From: Candidatus Binataceae bacterium | GTDB lineage: Bacteria; Desulfobacterota; Binatia; Binatales; Binataceae | Direction: 5' to 3' | NCBI GenBank assembly: GCA_015478645.1 | Contig: JADMIL010000008.1 | Span: forward strand, 35,818-99,817 | Length of the DNA: 64,000 nt | Shown: positions 1 through 9,138 of the stretch, in pieces | How positions within the stretch are numbered: the stretch's first letter is position 1 | Layout of the letters: every line of letters begins with the position of its first letter | Position numbers and translations under genes: made by a program | Notes under the pieces: model-generated | The model's database searches: none | Told to the model about the DNA's origin: nothing | What the model saw: only the letters and a program-made list of their open reading frames with translations

Positions 1-732
1 GCACTGCTCGAATGGGGCCGCGCGCATCTCGATGAGCTGTGCGAGGATTGCCATCAGCGGCTCGAACGCAATCCGCTGCGCCTGCTGGATTGCAAGAACG
101 ACGCAAAGCTCGCCGCCGGCGCGCCGCGCAGTTCGGACTATCTGTGCGATCCGTGCCGCAAGCATTTCGCCACGGTGGAAGAATTGCTGACGCAGGCGGG
201 TGTGCCGTACGTGGTCAATCCGCGCCTGGTGCGCGGACTGGATTACTACACGCGGACGACTTTCGAGGCGGTCTCGAAAGCGGTCGGCGCGCAGAGCGCG
301 GTGGTCGCCGGCGGGCGTTATGACGGGCTGATCGAGGCGCTGGGCGGCGCGGCGGTGGCCGGCACGGGCTTCGCGATCGGGGTCGAACGGATCGCGATCG
401 CGCTCGACGCGAGCCGCGTGCGAAGCAAGAGCGCGCCCGACGTGGCGCTGATCGCGATGGGCGAGGCGGCGGCAATCCGGGCGATGGCGCTGGCGCAGAC
501 GATTCGCGCGGCGCGTCTGCGGGTCGAGATGCTCTCGCCCGAGCGCGGGCTCAAGGCGTTGCTCAGGCGGGCGGACAAGATCGGCGCGCACTACGCATTG
601 ATCATGGGTGAAAACGAACTGGCGCGCGGCGTGGTCCAGATGCGCGACTTGAGCGCGAGCACGCAGCGCGAGGTGGCGATCGACGCGGTCGCGGCCGAAT
701 TGGCGGCGGCCGCCGCCGCGCCGCGCGGATGA
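1..732 (+). CDS. hisS: Histidyl-tRNA synthetase, 3' part
   Basis: Class II synthetase that charges tRNA-His; only the C-terminal ~243 residues lie in the window, the start being off the left edge. The open frame runs from base 1. It shows the HisRS insertion region with CEDC and CDPC cysteine pairs around NPLRLLDCK, then the diagnostic LVRGLDYYTRTTFE block (about residues 76-89 of the visible part), then AGGRYDGL, and GFAIGVERIAIAL as class II motif 3. The tail is a Rossmann-like anticodon-binding domain starting near DVALIAMGE. The next gene downstream is aspS, about 50 bases away, a pairing common in many bacteria. The identification is firm; only the length is unknown. Confidence 0.96.
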   Translation, partial: ALLEWGRAHLDELCEDCHQRLERNPLRLLDCKNDAKLAAGAPRSSDYLCDPCRKHFATVEELLTQAGVPYVVNPRLVRGLDYYTRTTFEAVSKAVGAQSAVVAGGRYDGLIEALGGAAVAGTGFAIGVERIAIALDASRVRSKSAPDVALIAMGEAAAIRAMALAQTIRAARLRVEMLSPERGLKALLRRADKIGAHYALIMGENELARGVVQMRDLSASTQREVAIDAVAAELAAAAAAPRG

Positions 733-781
733 GTGTTTCGTAGCGCGGCCCGCGCAGGTATTCTTGCAGGCTTGGATCCCG

Positions 782-2587
782 ATGCCGGAAAACAATAACG
801 CATTCTCGCCGATGCCGCCGTGGCCGCGGACCAATTACTGCGGTGCGCTGCGCGCCGCCGACGCCGGCCGCGAAGTCGCGCTGTGGGGCTGGGTGGCGAC
901 GCGCCGCGACCACGGCGGACTGATCTTTATCGACCTGCGCGACCGCGAAGGAATCGTGCAGCTGGTCTTCAACCCGGCGCATAATCCGGCGGCCCACGCG
1001 GTCGCCGAAGGCGTGCGCGGCGAGTATTATCTGGCGATCAAGGGCGCCGCGGTGCGCCGCTCGGCGGCGACGATCAACGCCGAATTACCGACCGGCGAAA
1101 TCGAGATCATGGCGTCGGCGGCAGAGGTGCTCAACACCTCGCTAGCGCCGCCGTTCCCGCTGGCGGGGCCCGACAGCGCCGCCGAAGAGATCCGCCTCAA
1201 GTACCGCTATCTCGATCTGCGGCGCGCCGAGATGCAGAGTAATTTGCGCCGACGCCATCAGGCGTTGCGCGGCGCGCGCGCCTATCTCGATGAGCACGGC
1301 TTCATCGAAATCGAAACGCCCATCCTGTTTCGCGCCACGCCCGAAGGGGCGCGCGACTACCTGGTGCCGAGCCGGGTGAATCCGGGGCGCTTCTACGCGC
1401 TGCCGCAATCGCCGCAACTGCTCAAGCAGATCCTGATGGTGGCCGGCTTCGACCGCTACTACCAGATCGCGCGCTGCTTTCGCGACGAGGACCTGCGCGC
1501 CAATCGCCAGCCCGAGTTCAGCCAGATCGATATCGAGATGACCGGACCACGCCTCGAGGATATCCATCGGATGGCCGAGGGGATGATGGCGTCGATTTAC
1601 CAATACGGCGCGGGGATCACGATCGAGCGGCCGTTCGCGCAGATGCCGTACGACGAGGCGATGGAGCGTTTCGGTTCGGACAAGCCCGACCTGCGCTGCG
1701 CCCTCGAGCTCAAGAATCTGACGGCGGCCTTCGCCGGCACGTCGTTCAAGGTCTTCGCCGAGGCGATCGCGCGCGGCGAGTCGATCTACGCAATCGCGCT
1801 TAAGGGCGAGCATCAGCTTTCACGGCGCGAGCTGGACGAGATGGCCGAGACGCTGCGCTCGCGCCAGGGGATGGGCCTGGCGTGGGCGAAGGTCGCGGCC
1901 GACGGATGGCAGGGGCCGATCGCCAAATTCGTCAGCGCCAAAGAGCGCGCGCGGGTCGCCGACGTGGCCGGGCTCGTGCCCGGAGCAACCCTCCTGATGC
2001 TGGCCGGGCCGCGCGGCAAGGTGCGCCCGCTGCTCGGCGATCTGCGGCTTGCGCTCGCGGCCAAATTCAAGCTGCTCGATGCGGCGGCGCTCAAGTTCCT
2101 GTGGGTGGTCGACTTTCCGCTGTTCGATTACAGCGAGGAGGAAAAGCGCCTGGTCTCCGTCAACCATCCGTTCACCGCGCCGCGTCCGGAGGATTTGCCG
2201 CTGCTCGAGGCGGGCCCGCAGCGCGCGCTCGAAGCGCATGCGCTGGCTTACGACATGGTGCTCAACGGACAGGAGATGGGTGGAGGATCGATTCGTATTC
2301 ATAATGCGGAACTTCAGCTCAAGGTGTTCGAACTGCTCGGTATCCCGCGCGCCGAGGCGGCCGCCAAGTTTGGCTTTCTGCTCGACGCGCTGGCCTACGG
2401 GGCGCCGCCGCACGGCGGTATCGCGTTCGGCGTGGACCGGATCGCGATGATGCTGTGCGGCACCGACTCGCTGCGCGACGTGATGGCCTTTCCGAAGACC
2501 CAGCGGGCGGTCGATCCGATGAGCGGGGCGCCGTCGGAAGTCGACGCGCGCCAGCTGCGCGAGCTGTCGATCCGGGTGGCGCAGTGA
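782..2587 (+). CDS. aspS: Aspartyl-tRNA synthetase (bacterial type, likely Asp/Asn non-discriminating or Asp-specific)
   Basis: Class IIb synthetase that aspartylates tRNA-Asp in the cytoplasm. About 601 residues, the usual length of bacterial AspRS. It opens with an OB-fold anticodon-binding domain (LWGWVATRRDHGGLIFIDLRDREG), then motif 2 (FRDEDLRANRQPEFSQIDIE), the bacterial GAD insertion (~residues 310-420), and motif 3 (HGGIAFGVDRIAMML). An in-frame TTG at 764 would add six residues; the ATG at 782 is preferred although no strong Shine-Dalgarno precedes it. It lies 49 bases after hisS, and the downstream lipoprotein start overlaps its stop (GTGA), so the two are probably translated together. 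tRNA discrimination cannot be decided from sequence alone. Confidence 0.96.
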   Translation: MPENNNAFSPMPPWPRTNYCGALRAADAGREVALWGWVATRRDHGGLIFIDLRDREGIVQLVFNPAHNPAAHAVAEGVRGEYYLAIKGAAVRRSAATINAELPTGEIEIMASAAEVLNTSLAPPFPLAGPDSAAEEIRLKYRYLDLRRAEMQSNLRRRHQALRGARAYLDEHGFIEIETPILFRATPEGARDYLVPSRVNPGRFYALPQSPQLLKQILMVAGFDRYYQIARCFRDEDLRANRQPEFSQIDIEMTGPRLEDIHRMAEGMMASIYQYGAGITIERPFAQMPYDEAMERFGSDKPDLRCALELKNLTAAFAGTSFKVFAEAIARGESIYAIALKGEHQLSRRELDEMAETLRSRQGMGLAWAKVAADGWQGPIAKFVSAKERARVADVAGLVPGATLLMLAGPRGKVRPLLGDLRLALAAKFKLLDAAALKFLWVVDFPLFDYSEEEKRLVSVNHPFTAPRPEDLPLLEAGPQRALEAHALAYDMVLNGQEMGGGSIRIHNAELQLKVFELLGIPRAEAAAKFGFLLDALAYGAPPHGGIAFGVDRIAMMLCGTDSLRDVMAFPKTQRAVDPMSGAPSEVDARQLRELSIRVAQ

Positions 2588-3309
2588 AGCGTTGCGCGCG
2601 CCTGGTAGCGGTCGCCCTGGCGGCTTGCGCGCTGGCGGCGGGCTGCAACCGGAATTTCGATCAGCAGTTCGAGGACCAGATCAACGACACCGTGCACAGC
2701 CTGCCGATAATCGGCGACCAATCCGGCCTCAACGTGCATGCCGTGCGATCGATCAAGCAAGTGATCATCCACAAGATTGCCGTGATGCCGCTGGTCGATG
2801 CGCCCGATCAGATCGACAAGGAGCTGCCGCCGGGCGCGTCCGATTCGGTCTCGGCGAGCCTGTACGCCCAGGCCGCGGTGGTCGGCGGATGGGAAGTGGT
2901 GCCGCAGGACGATGTCGGCGACGCGCTGCAGAAGCTGCCGCCGACGACGCTCGCCAACATGGATCAGAACGCGCTGGCGCTGGGCCGGCAGGTCAACGCC
3001 GACGGCGTGCTGTATGGCGCGGTCAACAAATATCGCGAGCGCGTGGGCTTCGACTATTCCGCGCAGACGCCGGCCGCCGTGGCGTTCAGCCTGTACTTCG
3101 TCGACGAGCACTCCGGGCAGATCGTATGGTCGGCCAAGTTCGCCCGCGAGCAAAAGGCGCTGAGCCAGAATATCTTCGAATTGCCGACCTTTCTCGCCAA
3201 CAAGGGGCGCTGGGTGCGCGCGCACGATATCGCGCAGGAGGGCGTGCAGGCGTCGATCGCGAATCTCTCCTCCAAGCTGACGATTCAGCCGGTCGTGCAG
3301 GGGCAATAG
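2584..3309 (+). CDS. Putative outer-membrane lipoprotein of unknown function
   Basis: Unrecognised lipoprotein of 241 residues. The GTG start overlaps the aspS stop codon (GTGA), indicating translational coupling. The N-terminus has a basic start (VKRCAR), a hydrophobic stretch and a lipobox LAAGC (Cys at about residue 20), so export and lipidation are expected. The mature part reads like a small periplasmic alpha/beta domain: HKIAVMPLVDAP, a region covering SASLYAQ and WEVVPQDDV, then ADGVLYGAVNKY and a strand containing SLYFVDEHSGQIVWSA. This resembles lipoproteins with a TolB N-terminal-like fold or the GNA1162/DUF799 type, but the match is by pattern only. No catalytic motif is visible. 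Confidence 0.8.
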   Translation: MKRCARLVAVALAACALAAGCNRNFDQQFEDQINDTVHSLPIIGDQSGLNVHAVRSIKQVIIHKIAVMPLVDAPDQIDKELPPGASDSVSASLYAQAAVVGGWEVVPQDDVGDALQKLPPTTLANMDQNALALGRQVNADGVLYGAVNKYRERVGFDYSAQTPAAVAFSLYFVDEHSGQIVWSAKFAREQKALSQNIFELPTFLANKGRWVRAHDIAQEGVQASIANLSSKLTIQPVVQGQ

Positions 3310-3360
3310 CCGCACTCGGGCGTTCCCGCGCGCGCCCCATTCCGGCGCCCATCGAACACG

Positions 3361-4467
3361 CTAATTCCACGGCGAGACCGGCTTGGCGCCGAGCGCCGCC
3401 GCCACCGCCGGATGGACCACCTTGCCGCCGTGGGTGTTGAGGCCGTGGCGAATCGCGCCGCTGGCCGCGCCCGCGGCGAGCAGCCCGTGATCGGCGATAT
3501 CGAGCGCGTAGGAGATGGTCGCGTTGGTCAGCGCGTAGGTCGACGTATGCGGCACGACGCCGGGCATATTGGTGACGCAGTAGTGCACGACGCCATCGCG
3601 GATATAGATCGGCCGGCGATGGGTGGTCGGGCGCGAGGTCTCCGAAATGCCGCCCTGATCGATCGACAGATCGACCAGCGCCGCGCCCGGCTTCATCCGG
3701 GCGACCATCCGCGACGTGATCAGGCGCGGCGTGCGCGCGCCGGGCAGCAGGACCGTGCCGATCACGAGGTCGGCCTGGCGCAACTCCTCTTCGAGCGTCG
3801 CCCGGTTGGACATCACGGTGATCGCGGTGCCGCCGAGCACGTCGCTCAGGTAGCGCAGGCGCAGCGGATTGACGTCGAGGATCGTGACCTCGGCGCCCAC
3901 GCCGGCGGCGACGCGGCAGGCGTTGAAGCCCGCGATTCCCCCGCCCAGGATCAGCACCTTGCCCGGACGCACGCCGGGCGCGCCGCTAAGCAGCACACCC
4001 GCACCGCCGTTTTGCGCCTGCAGGCACCAAGAGCCGACCTGCACGGCCAGGCGTCCCGCGACTTCGCTCATCGGGGCCAGCAGGGGCAGGCTCAAATCCT
4101 CGAGCTGAACGGTTTCATAGCCGAGCGCGCTCACCCCGCGGCGCATCAGCTCGCGCGAGAGCCGGCGGTCGGGCGCGAGATGGAGGTAAGTGAAAAGGAT
4201 CAGATCGGGGCGCAGGAAGCGGTATTCGGCGGGCTGCGGCTCCTTGACCTTCAGCACCATCGTGGCGCGGCTCCAGACCGCGGCGGCCGAATCGCCGATC
4301 CGTGCACCGGCCGTGCGATACGCGCGATCGCTGAAGCCGCTGCCCAGGCCCGCGCCGCGCTGGACGATTACCGTGTGTCCATGATGATGCAGCGCGGCGG
4401 CGCCGGCGGGGGTCAGCGCGACGCGCCGCTCGTCGGATTTTATTTCAGTGGGAACGCCAATAATCAT
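3361..4467 (-). CDS. ald: Alanine dehydrogenase
   Basis: NAD-dependent oxidative deamination of L-alanine to pyruvate and ammonia. At 368 residues it has the family's normal length. The N-terminal catalytic part starts MIIGVPTEIKSDERRVALTP and contains VLKVKEP with the substrate Lys, then FTYLHLA with the catalytic His. The Rossmann NAD-binding domain has LILGGGIAGFNACRVAAGVGAEV. The end shows the conserved NMPGVVPHTSTYALTNAT segment. The gene is on the opposite strand from its neighbours and is convergent with the preceding lipoprotein. Transhydrogenase alpha subunits are related, but the length and C-terminus fit Ald. Confidence 0.95.
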   Translation of the reverse strand: MIIGVPTEIKSDERRVALTPAGAAALHHHGHTVIVQRGAGLGSGFSDRAYRTAGARIGDSAAAVWSRATMVLKVKEPQPAEYRFLRPDLILFTYLHLAPDRRLSRELMRRGVSALGYETVQLEDLSLPLLAPMSEVAGRLAVQVGSWCLQAQNGGAGVLLSGAPGVRPGKVLILGGGIAGFNACRVAAGVGAEVTILDVNPLRLRYLSDVLGGTAITVMSNRATLEEELRQADLVIGTVLLPGARTPRLITSRMVARMKPGAALVDLSIDQGGISETSRPTTHRRPIYIRDGVVHYCVTNMPGVVPHTSTYALTNATISYALDIADHGLLAAGAASGAIRHGLNTHGGKVVHPAVAAALGAKPVSPWN

Positions 4468-4814
4468 CGCGCGGTCTCCGCAGGTTGATGGTCGAACGGG
4501 GCGAATGCGTTTGACTCACGCGCACCGCGCAGAGGAATCGATCTTTCATCGCCGGGGCGGTGGCGTGCAAGCCGGCCATGCGTCACGCTTGAGGACGCGC
4601 GGGCGTCCGGCGGAATTTCATCCACCGGCCGCGGCGCCTGATCGCGAGGCGATTTGGTGCCGGCGCGGACACGAATTCGCGCGGCGGGCAAGCCCGAGGA
4701 AATCTTGACAACCGGATTGACGCCGCGCTTCATGGTTCAAGGGCAACGAAGTTCATCCGCGGTGTCCGGATGCCACGATCATGCGGACACGGCGAGCGAT
4801 TTGGAGAGGCAACG
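4468..4814. other. Intergenic region between divergent ald and gcvH
   Basis: These 347 bases separate two divergent genes and must hold promoters for both. A TTGACA-like hexamer occurs near 4705-4710, but no good -10 follows at normal spacing. No credible coding frame and no glycine-riboswitch architecture (tandem aptamers) could be recognised ahead of gcvH. Confidence 0.4.
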
Positions 4815-5204
4815 ATGGAGGCTCCGCCGGGACTTAAGTACTCGAAGGAACACGAATGGGTGGCGTCCGAAGAAACGGTCGCGACCATCGGCATAACCGA
4901 TCATGCGCAGGAACAGCTCGGCGAAATCGTCTATATCGAATTGCCGTCGGTCGGCGAAAAGGTCAGCAAGGACGATCCGTTCGGCGTGGTCGAATCGGTC
5001 AAAGCGGTCTCGGACATCTATGCGCCGGTCAGCGGCACGGTGGTCGAGGTCAACGAGGATCTGCCCGAGAGCCCCGAGGTGGTCAACGAAGATCCGTACG
5101 GCGACGGCTGGCTGATCAAGGTGCGGGTCACCGATCCGACCGATTTTGACGATCTGATGGACAACGAGGAATACGAAGAGATGGTCGCGCGCGACAAGGA
5201 ATGA
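4815..5204 (+). CDS. gcvH: Glycine cleavage system H protein
   Basis: Lipoyl carrier that shuttles the aminomethyl group between the P, T and L proteins of the glycine cleavage complex. The 129-residue length is typical. The ATG at 4815 is preceded by GGAGAGGCAACG as ribosome-binding site. Family hallmarks are KYSKEHEWV at the N-terminus, GITDHAQEQLGEIVYIELP, and the lipoylation motif GVVESVKAVSDIYAPVSG with Lys63 as the predicted lipoyl lysine. The end has NEDPYGDGWLIKV. No gcvT, gcvP or lpd is adjacent, so it is a stand-alone copy here. A role as a general lipoyl relay is equally possible. Confidence 0.95.
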   Translation: MEAPPGLKYSKEHEWVASEETVATIGITDHAQEQLGEIVYIELPSVGEKVSKDDPFGVVESVKAVSDIYAPVSGTVVEVNEDLPESPEVVNEDPYGDGWLIKVRVTDPTDFDDLMDNEEYEEMVARDKE

Positions 5205-5234
5205 TCGCGGCCGGCGCCCGGTGCGCCGCATCGT

Positions 5235-6572
5235 TCAGGATCCCGGCATCTCGGCCGCCGGGGCTGGCGCCGGGACCGCGCTCGCAATCGCGACGTCGAA
5301 GCGGCTCACCGCGCGCGGCGGGTCGATGAACACGATCACGAACGGCGCGGTGGCCGAGGGCTCGAGCGCGAAGCTTTTCGGCGGGTCGAGCTTCTGGAAA
5401 AATTCGAGCTCATGCGGCGTCATCTGCGCGACCATCGCGGCCGAAAGATTGTTGCCGCAGTAAACCTCGCGGATGGCCAGCGGACGCGGCGTGGGGTCGC
5501 GCAGCGCCACCGCGATCTGCACGGTATGCAGCGACGCCTGGCCGACGTTCTCGGCGATCCCGGTGATCACGAGGCCGGTGTGGCCGCCCTTGGTCGGCAG
5601 GTAGTCGGCGTGAACGTCGCGCAGGGCGACCAGCCGCGCCGGTGTGATCGGCATCACGAAGCGATCGCCAACCACCGGCAGGCGGCTCAACAGATCGGCG
5701 GCGCTGGCCGGCGCGCTGCGAATCAGCATCGTGGTCAGCGCGTAGGCGATCGCGAACAGCGCCATCACTCCGATCACGATCCGCGACGAATGGGTGACGC
5801 CATGGTTGTAAATCGGCGCCGCGGTTTCGTCGACAAATTCATCGGGCGCGGGTTTCGGTTTGCGCGCCGCGGCCGCCCGGGCGCGGATCCGCGCTGCCGG
5901 GGACGCGTCGGTGGCGGCCGCGCGCGCGGGATTGGGCGGAGGCGATCGGTCGGGTGAAGCGGGAAAGTCTTCGTGGCCCGGATCGATTTCGGGTTCGCCC
6001 ACCCGCCATTCGCCGGAGTCGCGCGCGGTGGCGCGCTCGTCGGTAAAGGAATTCTCGTCCAGGGAATGCGCGGTGGAGGAGTCCGGAGTAAAGGATTCGC
6101 GGTCGAGCGGGTTATGCGCACGCTCATGGTCGGGCGGCGGTTCGTGCGCGTCGAAGCCCGAAGTTACGTCGTTGAAATCGAATCTGAGATTTTCGCCCGC
6201 GCCCGCCGCGTCTTCGTCATCGGCGCGAAACGGCTGGGCCAGCAGATCGGCGGTCGGGGTACGCGGCCCGGCGGGAGTGGCGGGCGATGCGGCCGGCGGT
6301 GCGGCAGATGCGGCGGCGGCGCTCGCCGGAGTGACCCGGGGGCGGCTCGCTCCACGTGGCCCGTCGCCAATCGATTGCGCGGGCGGTGCGGGCGTCGGCC
6401 TTACGGCCTCACCGCGCGGCGTCGATGGCTGAGCGTCGCGCGCGGCGCGCGGCTCCAGGGTGAACACATGGCCGCAGCGCGAGCACTTGAATGTCGGAGT
6501 CCCGTCGGGCAATACCTGCTCGTCGATCCGATAGCGGGTATGGCAACTGGTACATTGAATCTCGATCGTCAC
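5235..6572 (-). CDS. Zinc-ribbon (MJ0042-type) membrane protein with DUF3426-like C-terminus
   Basis: Protein of 445 residues from a GTG start at 6570-6572, preceded on the minus strand by GGAGAGG. It begins with an MJ0042 zinc ribbon: CTSC, then CSRC about 20 residues later, followed by GHVFTL. A long Pro/Ala/Asp-rich low-complexity linker (about residues 45-265) follows. A single transmembrane helix contains SSRIVIGVMALFAIAYAL. The C-terminal domain of DUF3426 type carries GLVITGIAENVGQASLHTVQIAV and ends with FVIVFIDPPRAVSRFDV. This architecture is common in delta- and betaproteobacteria and is thought to mark envelope proteins; molecular function is unknown. An upstream in-frame extension to 6761 is open but looks non-coding. 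Confidence 0.85.
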   Translation of the reverse strand: MTIEIQCTSCHTRYRIDEQVLPDGTPTFKCSRCGHVFTLEPRAARDAQPSTPRGEAVRPTPAPPAQSIGDGPRGASRPRVTPASAAAASAAPPAASPATPAGPRTPTADLLAQPFRADDEDAAGAGENLRFDFNDVTSGFDAHEPPPDHERAHNPLDRESFTPDSSTAHSLDENSFTDERATARDSGEWRVGEPEIDPGHEDFPASPDRSPPPNPARAAATDASPAARIRARAAAARKPKPAPDEFVDETAAPIYNHGVTHSSRIVIGVMALFAIAYALTTMLIRSAPASAADLLSRLPVVGDRFVMPITPARLVALRDVHADYLPTKGGHTGLVITGIAENVGQASLHTVQIAVALRDPTPRPLAIREVYCGNNLSAAMVAQMTPHELEFFQKLDPPKSFALEPSATAPFVIVFIDPPRAVSRFDVAIASAVPAPAPAAEMPGS

Positions 6573-6681
6573 CGCCTCTCCACCTCGCCGAGTCAAGTTA
6601 ACATATCCGCGGCGCGTGATCAGCCGGGCCGCGCGCCGCATGGCGGTCATCCGCGCGGCCCGCGACGGTCGTCGTGACGCG

Positions 6682-7809
6682 ATGCGTATCGGGCTGATAA
6701 CGCGGCGCTTCGACCCGGCGGGCGGCGGCACCGAACGCGATCTCGTGATCACGGCGCGCATCCTGACCCGCGCGGGCCATCAGGTGACGATCTATGCTGC
6801 CGAGGTGCGCGCGCCGAGTAGCGAATGGCGGGTGCGGCGGGTGGGCGGTTCGTGGCCGGGCCGCGCGCTTGGATTATTGTGGTTTGCGCGGACGGCGGGT
6901 GCGCGCGCGCGTCGCGACGGCGCGGAACTGGTGCTCAGCTTCGCGCGTATTTTCGACGCCGATATCTTGCGCTCCGGCGGCGGCGCGCACGCCAGTTACA
7001 TTCGCGCGGCGCGCCGCTGGCAGACCGTGGGGCAGGGTGCGGCGATGCGCCTTAGCCCGTACCATCGCGTGCAGATGATGGTCGAGGCGCGGGGCTTTCA
7101 TGGGCCGCGCCTGCGCCGCGCGATCGCGGTGTCGCGGCTCGTGCGCGACGATCTGATCGCGACTTTTGCCCTGGCGCCGGCCGCGGCGGTCACGCTCTAC
7201 AATGGCGTCGAACTCGAGCGCTTCGCGCCGGCGGCCGACGCCGGCGAACGGCGCGCGATTCGATCCGCGATCGGCGTCGCCGACGACGCGCCCGCCGTAA
7301 TGTTCGTCGGCAATGGCTTCGCGCGCAAGGGTTTGCGCTTTCTGATCGAGGCGTGGCCCGCGCTCGGCGATGCGCCGCGACTGATCGTGATCGGCACCGA
7401 TCGCGCGGCCGAGGCGTATCAGCGGCTGGCGCGTCCAATGGGCGAGCGGGTAATTTTTCTCGGGCGGCGCGGCGACGTCGATCGCCTCCTGCGCGCTGCC
7501 GACGCGCTGGCGTTGCCCTCGCTCTTCGAGCCCTTCGGCAATGTCGCGCTGGAGGCGATGGCGTGCGGCGCGCCGGCTCTCGCCAGTGCGCAATGCGGCG
7601 TGGCCGAATTGATGTCCGGGGCGTTGGGCGCCTTCGTCGTCAAAGACCCCGCCAATCGCGTCGAACTGGCCGATCGGATGGGCGCGTTGATCGAGGCGGC
7701 GCCGGCTCTGTCGCGCGCGGCACGGCTCGCGGCGGAGCAATTCACCTGGGACCGGCACGCGCGAGAATTACTGGCGATTATCGAGCAGGCGGCCGACACG
7801 CGCGCTTGA
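6682..7809 (+). CDS. Glycosyltransferase family 4 (WaaG/RfaG-like)
   Basis: Retaining GT-B glycosyltransferase of 375 residues, likely acting on lipopolysaccharide core or another envelope glycan. The start MRIGLITRRFDPAGGGTERD at 6682 has the N-terminal glycine-rich acceptor-side loop. The C-terminal half has MFVGNGFARKGLRFLIEAW and a donor-binding EX7E region, LPSLFEPFGNVALEAMACG. This is the layout of LPS heptose/glucose transferases such as WaaG. The adjacent convergent gene is a GT2 enzyme, supporting a small glycan-assembly locus. The exact sugar cannot be assigned. Confidence 0.88.
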   Translation: MRIGLITRRFDPAGGGTERDLVITARILTRAGHQVTIYAAEVRAPSSEWRVRRVGGSWPGRALGLLWFARTAGARARRDGAELVLSFARIFDADILRSGGGAHASYIRAARRWQTVGQGAAMRLSPYHRVQMMVEARGFHGPRLRRAIAVSRLVRDDLIATFALAPAAAVTLYNGVELERFAPAADAGERRAIRSAIGVADDAPAVMFVGNGFARKGLRFLIEAWPALGDAPRLIVIGTDRAAEAYQRLARPMGERVIFLGRRGDVDRLLRAADALALPSLFEPFGNVALEAMACGAPALASAQCGVAELMSGALGAFVVKDPANRVELADRMGALIEAAPALSRAARLAAEQFTWDRHARELLAIIEQAADTRA

Positions 7810-7836
7810 GCCCGGGCCGGACGCAGTCCCGCCGCG

Positions 7837-8718
7837 CTAGTCGTCGTGACCTTGGGCGCGCGCCTGGCGGATTCCGTCGCGCATCCCGCGCGCGATCGCC
7901 AGCCGCCGTTCCTCCCGCGCGATCCGCTCGAGCGGCGCGCGCAGACCCCGCGCGATCGCTAGACGGAGTGTGGCGACGACCTCTTTCGTAATGATCTCGG
8001 CTGTCGAATGCGCTTCGTGGATCGTGCGGCAGTAGCCGCGTTCGCGCGCGATTCGAATGAAGCGGGCGCGGTCGGCGCGCGCGGCGTCGACCTCGTGATA
8101 GACGATCGCGCCGGGAGCATAGCCGATGCGGTAGCCGGCGCGCGTCAGCCGCCGCGACATCTCGGTCTCCTCCTCATGGCCGGCCGCACCGGGGCCAAGG
8201 CGCTCGTCGAACGGGCCGACCCGGCGGAGCGCGTCGGAGCGAAAGGCCATGTTGGCGCCGAGCACGCCGCGCACCTCGATCACGGCGTGACCGTGATCGG
8301 CGATCGGCAGGTCGAGATACGGCGCCATCGCGCCGGCCTTGGCGATCGGATCTTCGGCGGGCAGGATCCGGCCCTTCATCGCGGCGAACTCGGGATGCGC
8401 GGCGAAGAAGCGCTCGACCTCGGCGACGTAGCCGGGCGTCACCGCCAGGTCGTCGTCGAGGCAGGCAATGATCTCGCCGCGCGCTTGCGCGATCGCGCGA
8501 TTCTGCACGCGGCATTTGCCCGGCCGCGGATCGTGAAGATGGATGATGTCGGCCGCCGTGGCGATCGCGCCGCGCTCGATTGCGGTGGGCGCCGGCGTGC
8601 CGTTTTCGGCGATGAAGAGTTCGTGCTGGCCGGCTTCGAGTTGCGGTGCGAGGCTCGCGATCAGGCGGATCAGCGAGGCCGGGCGCGCATGGCTGGCGAT
8701 AATGATCGCGAGTTTCAA
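7837..8718 (-). CDS. Glycosyltransferase family 2
   Basis: Inverting GT-A glycosyltransferase of 293 residues. N-terminal MKLAIIIASHARPASLIRLI is the first Rossmann strand and nucleotide-sugar loop. The metal-binding acidic motif is ACLDDD (about residue 92). The acceptor-side region contains GVLGANMAFRSDALRRVGPFDERLG and the catalytic-base region HEEETEMSRRLTRAGYRIGYAP, ending VYHEVD. No transmembrane helix is seen, so it is cytosolic or peripheral. It converges with the preceding GT4 gene with a 27-base gap. Substrate unknown. Confidence 0.88.
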   Translation of the reverse strand: MKLAIIIASHARPASLIRLIASLAPQLEAGQHELFIAENGTPAPTAIERGAIATAADIIHLHDPRPGKCRVQNRAIAQARGEIIACLDDDLAVTPGYVAEVERFFAAHPEFAAMKGRILPAEDPIAKAGAMAPYLDLPIADHGHAVIEVRGVLGANMAFRSDALRRVGPFDERLGPGAAGHEEETEMSRRLTRAGYRIGYAPGAIVYHEVDAARADRARFIRIARERGYCRTIHEAHSTAEIITKEVVATLRLAIARGLRAPLERIAREERRLAIARGMRDGIRQARAQGHDD

Positions 8719-8928
8719 GCGGGCGCGGCCGCGCCGCCGCGCGCGATCGTCGCGATCGAATCCGGCTCGCGCGCGCTACGGCATCGATCGTCCATCGGAG
8801 CGATTTTCCGCCACGCGGCGGCCACGCTCAAGCCGTCCTACGGCCTCGGCCGCGCAGGGGGCCGTCTTGAATTAGCCGGATGGAGCGGTTAAACCCTTTC
8901 ATCTGCCCGTGTGCGAATTTGATTGCGT

Positions 8929-9011
8929 GCGAGAGTGGCGGAACGGCAGACGCGCAAGGCTCAGGACCTTGTGAGGGAAACTTCGTGGGGGTTCAAGTCC
9001 CCCCTCTCGCA
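8929..9011 (+). tRNA. tRNA-Leu, anticodon CAG
   Basis: An 83-nt cloverleaf without encoded CCA. The acceptor stem GCGAGAG (8929-8935) pairs with CTCTCGC (9004-9010), with discriminator A at 9011. The anticodon stem CAAGG/CCTTG encloses the loop CTCAGGA, giving anticodon CAG and reading CUG. A long class II variable arm (TGAGGGAAACTTCGT) and a T-arm with GTTCAAGTC confirm a leucine tRNA. It stands alone just upstream of valS. Confidence 0.96.
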
Positions 9012-9138
9012 TTTTTCGCTATCCGGAACGTCTCCTTGCCGGAAAGTCTTCGGATCTCCGCCTGCACCTTCCATCGCGCCGTGACGTGCTCCCCCTCGCG
9101 CAGGGCGTCCCGCGATTGGTAAACTTCAGCCTCGACCT

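Noticed and set aside
4468..4814. A glycine riboswitch ahead of gcvH
   Set aside because: No tandem aptamer-like conserved cores could be recognised.
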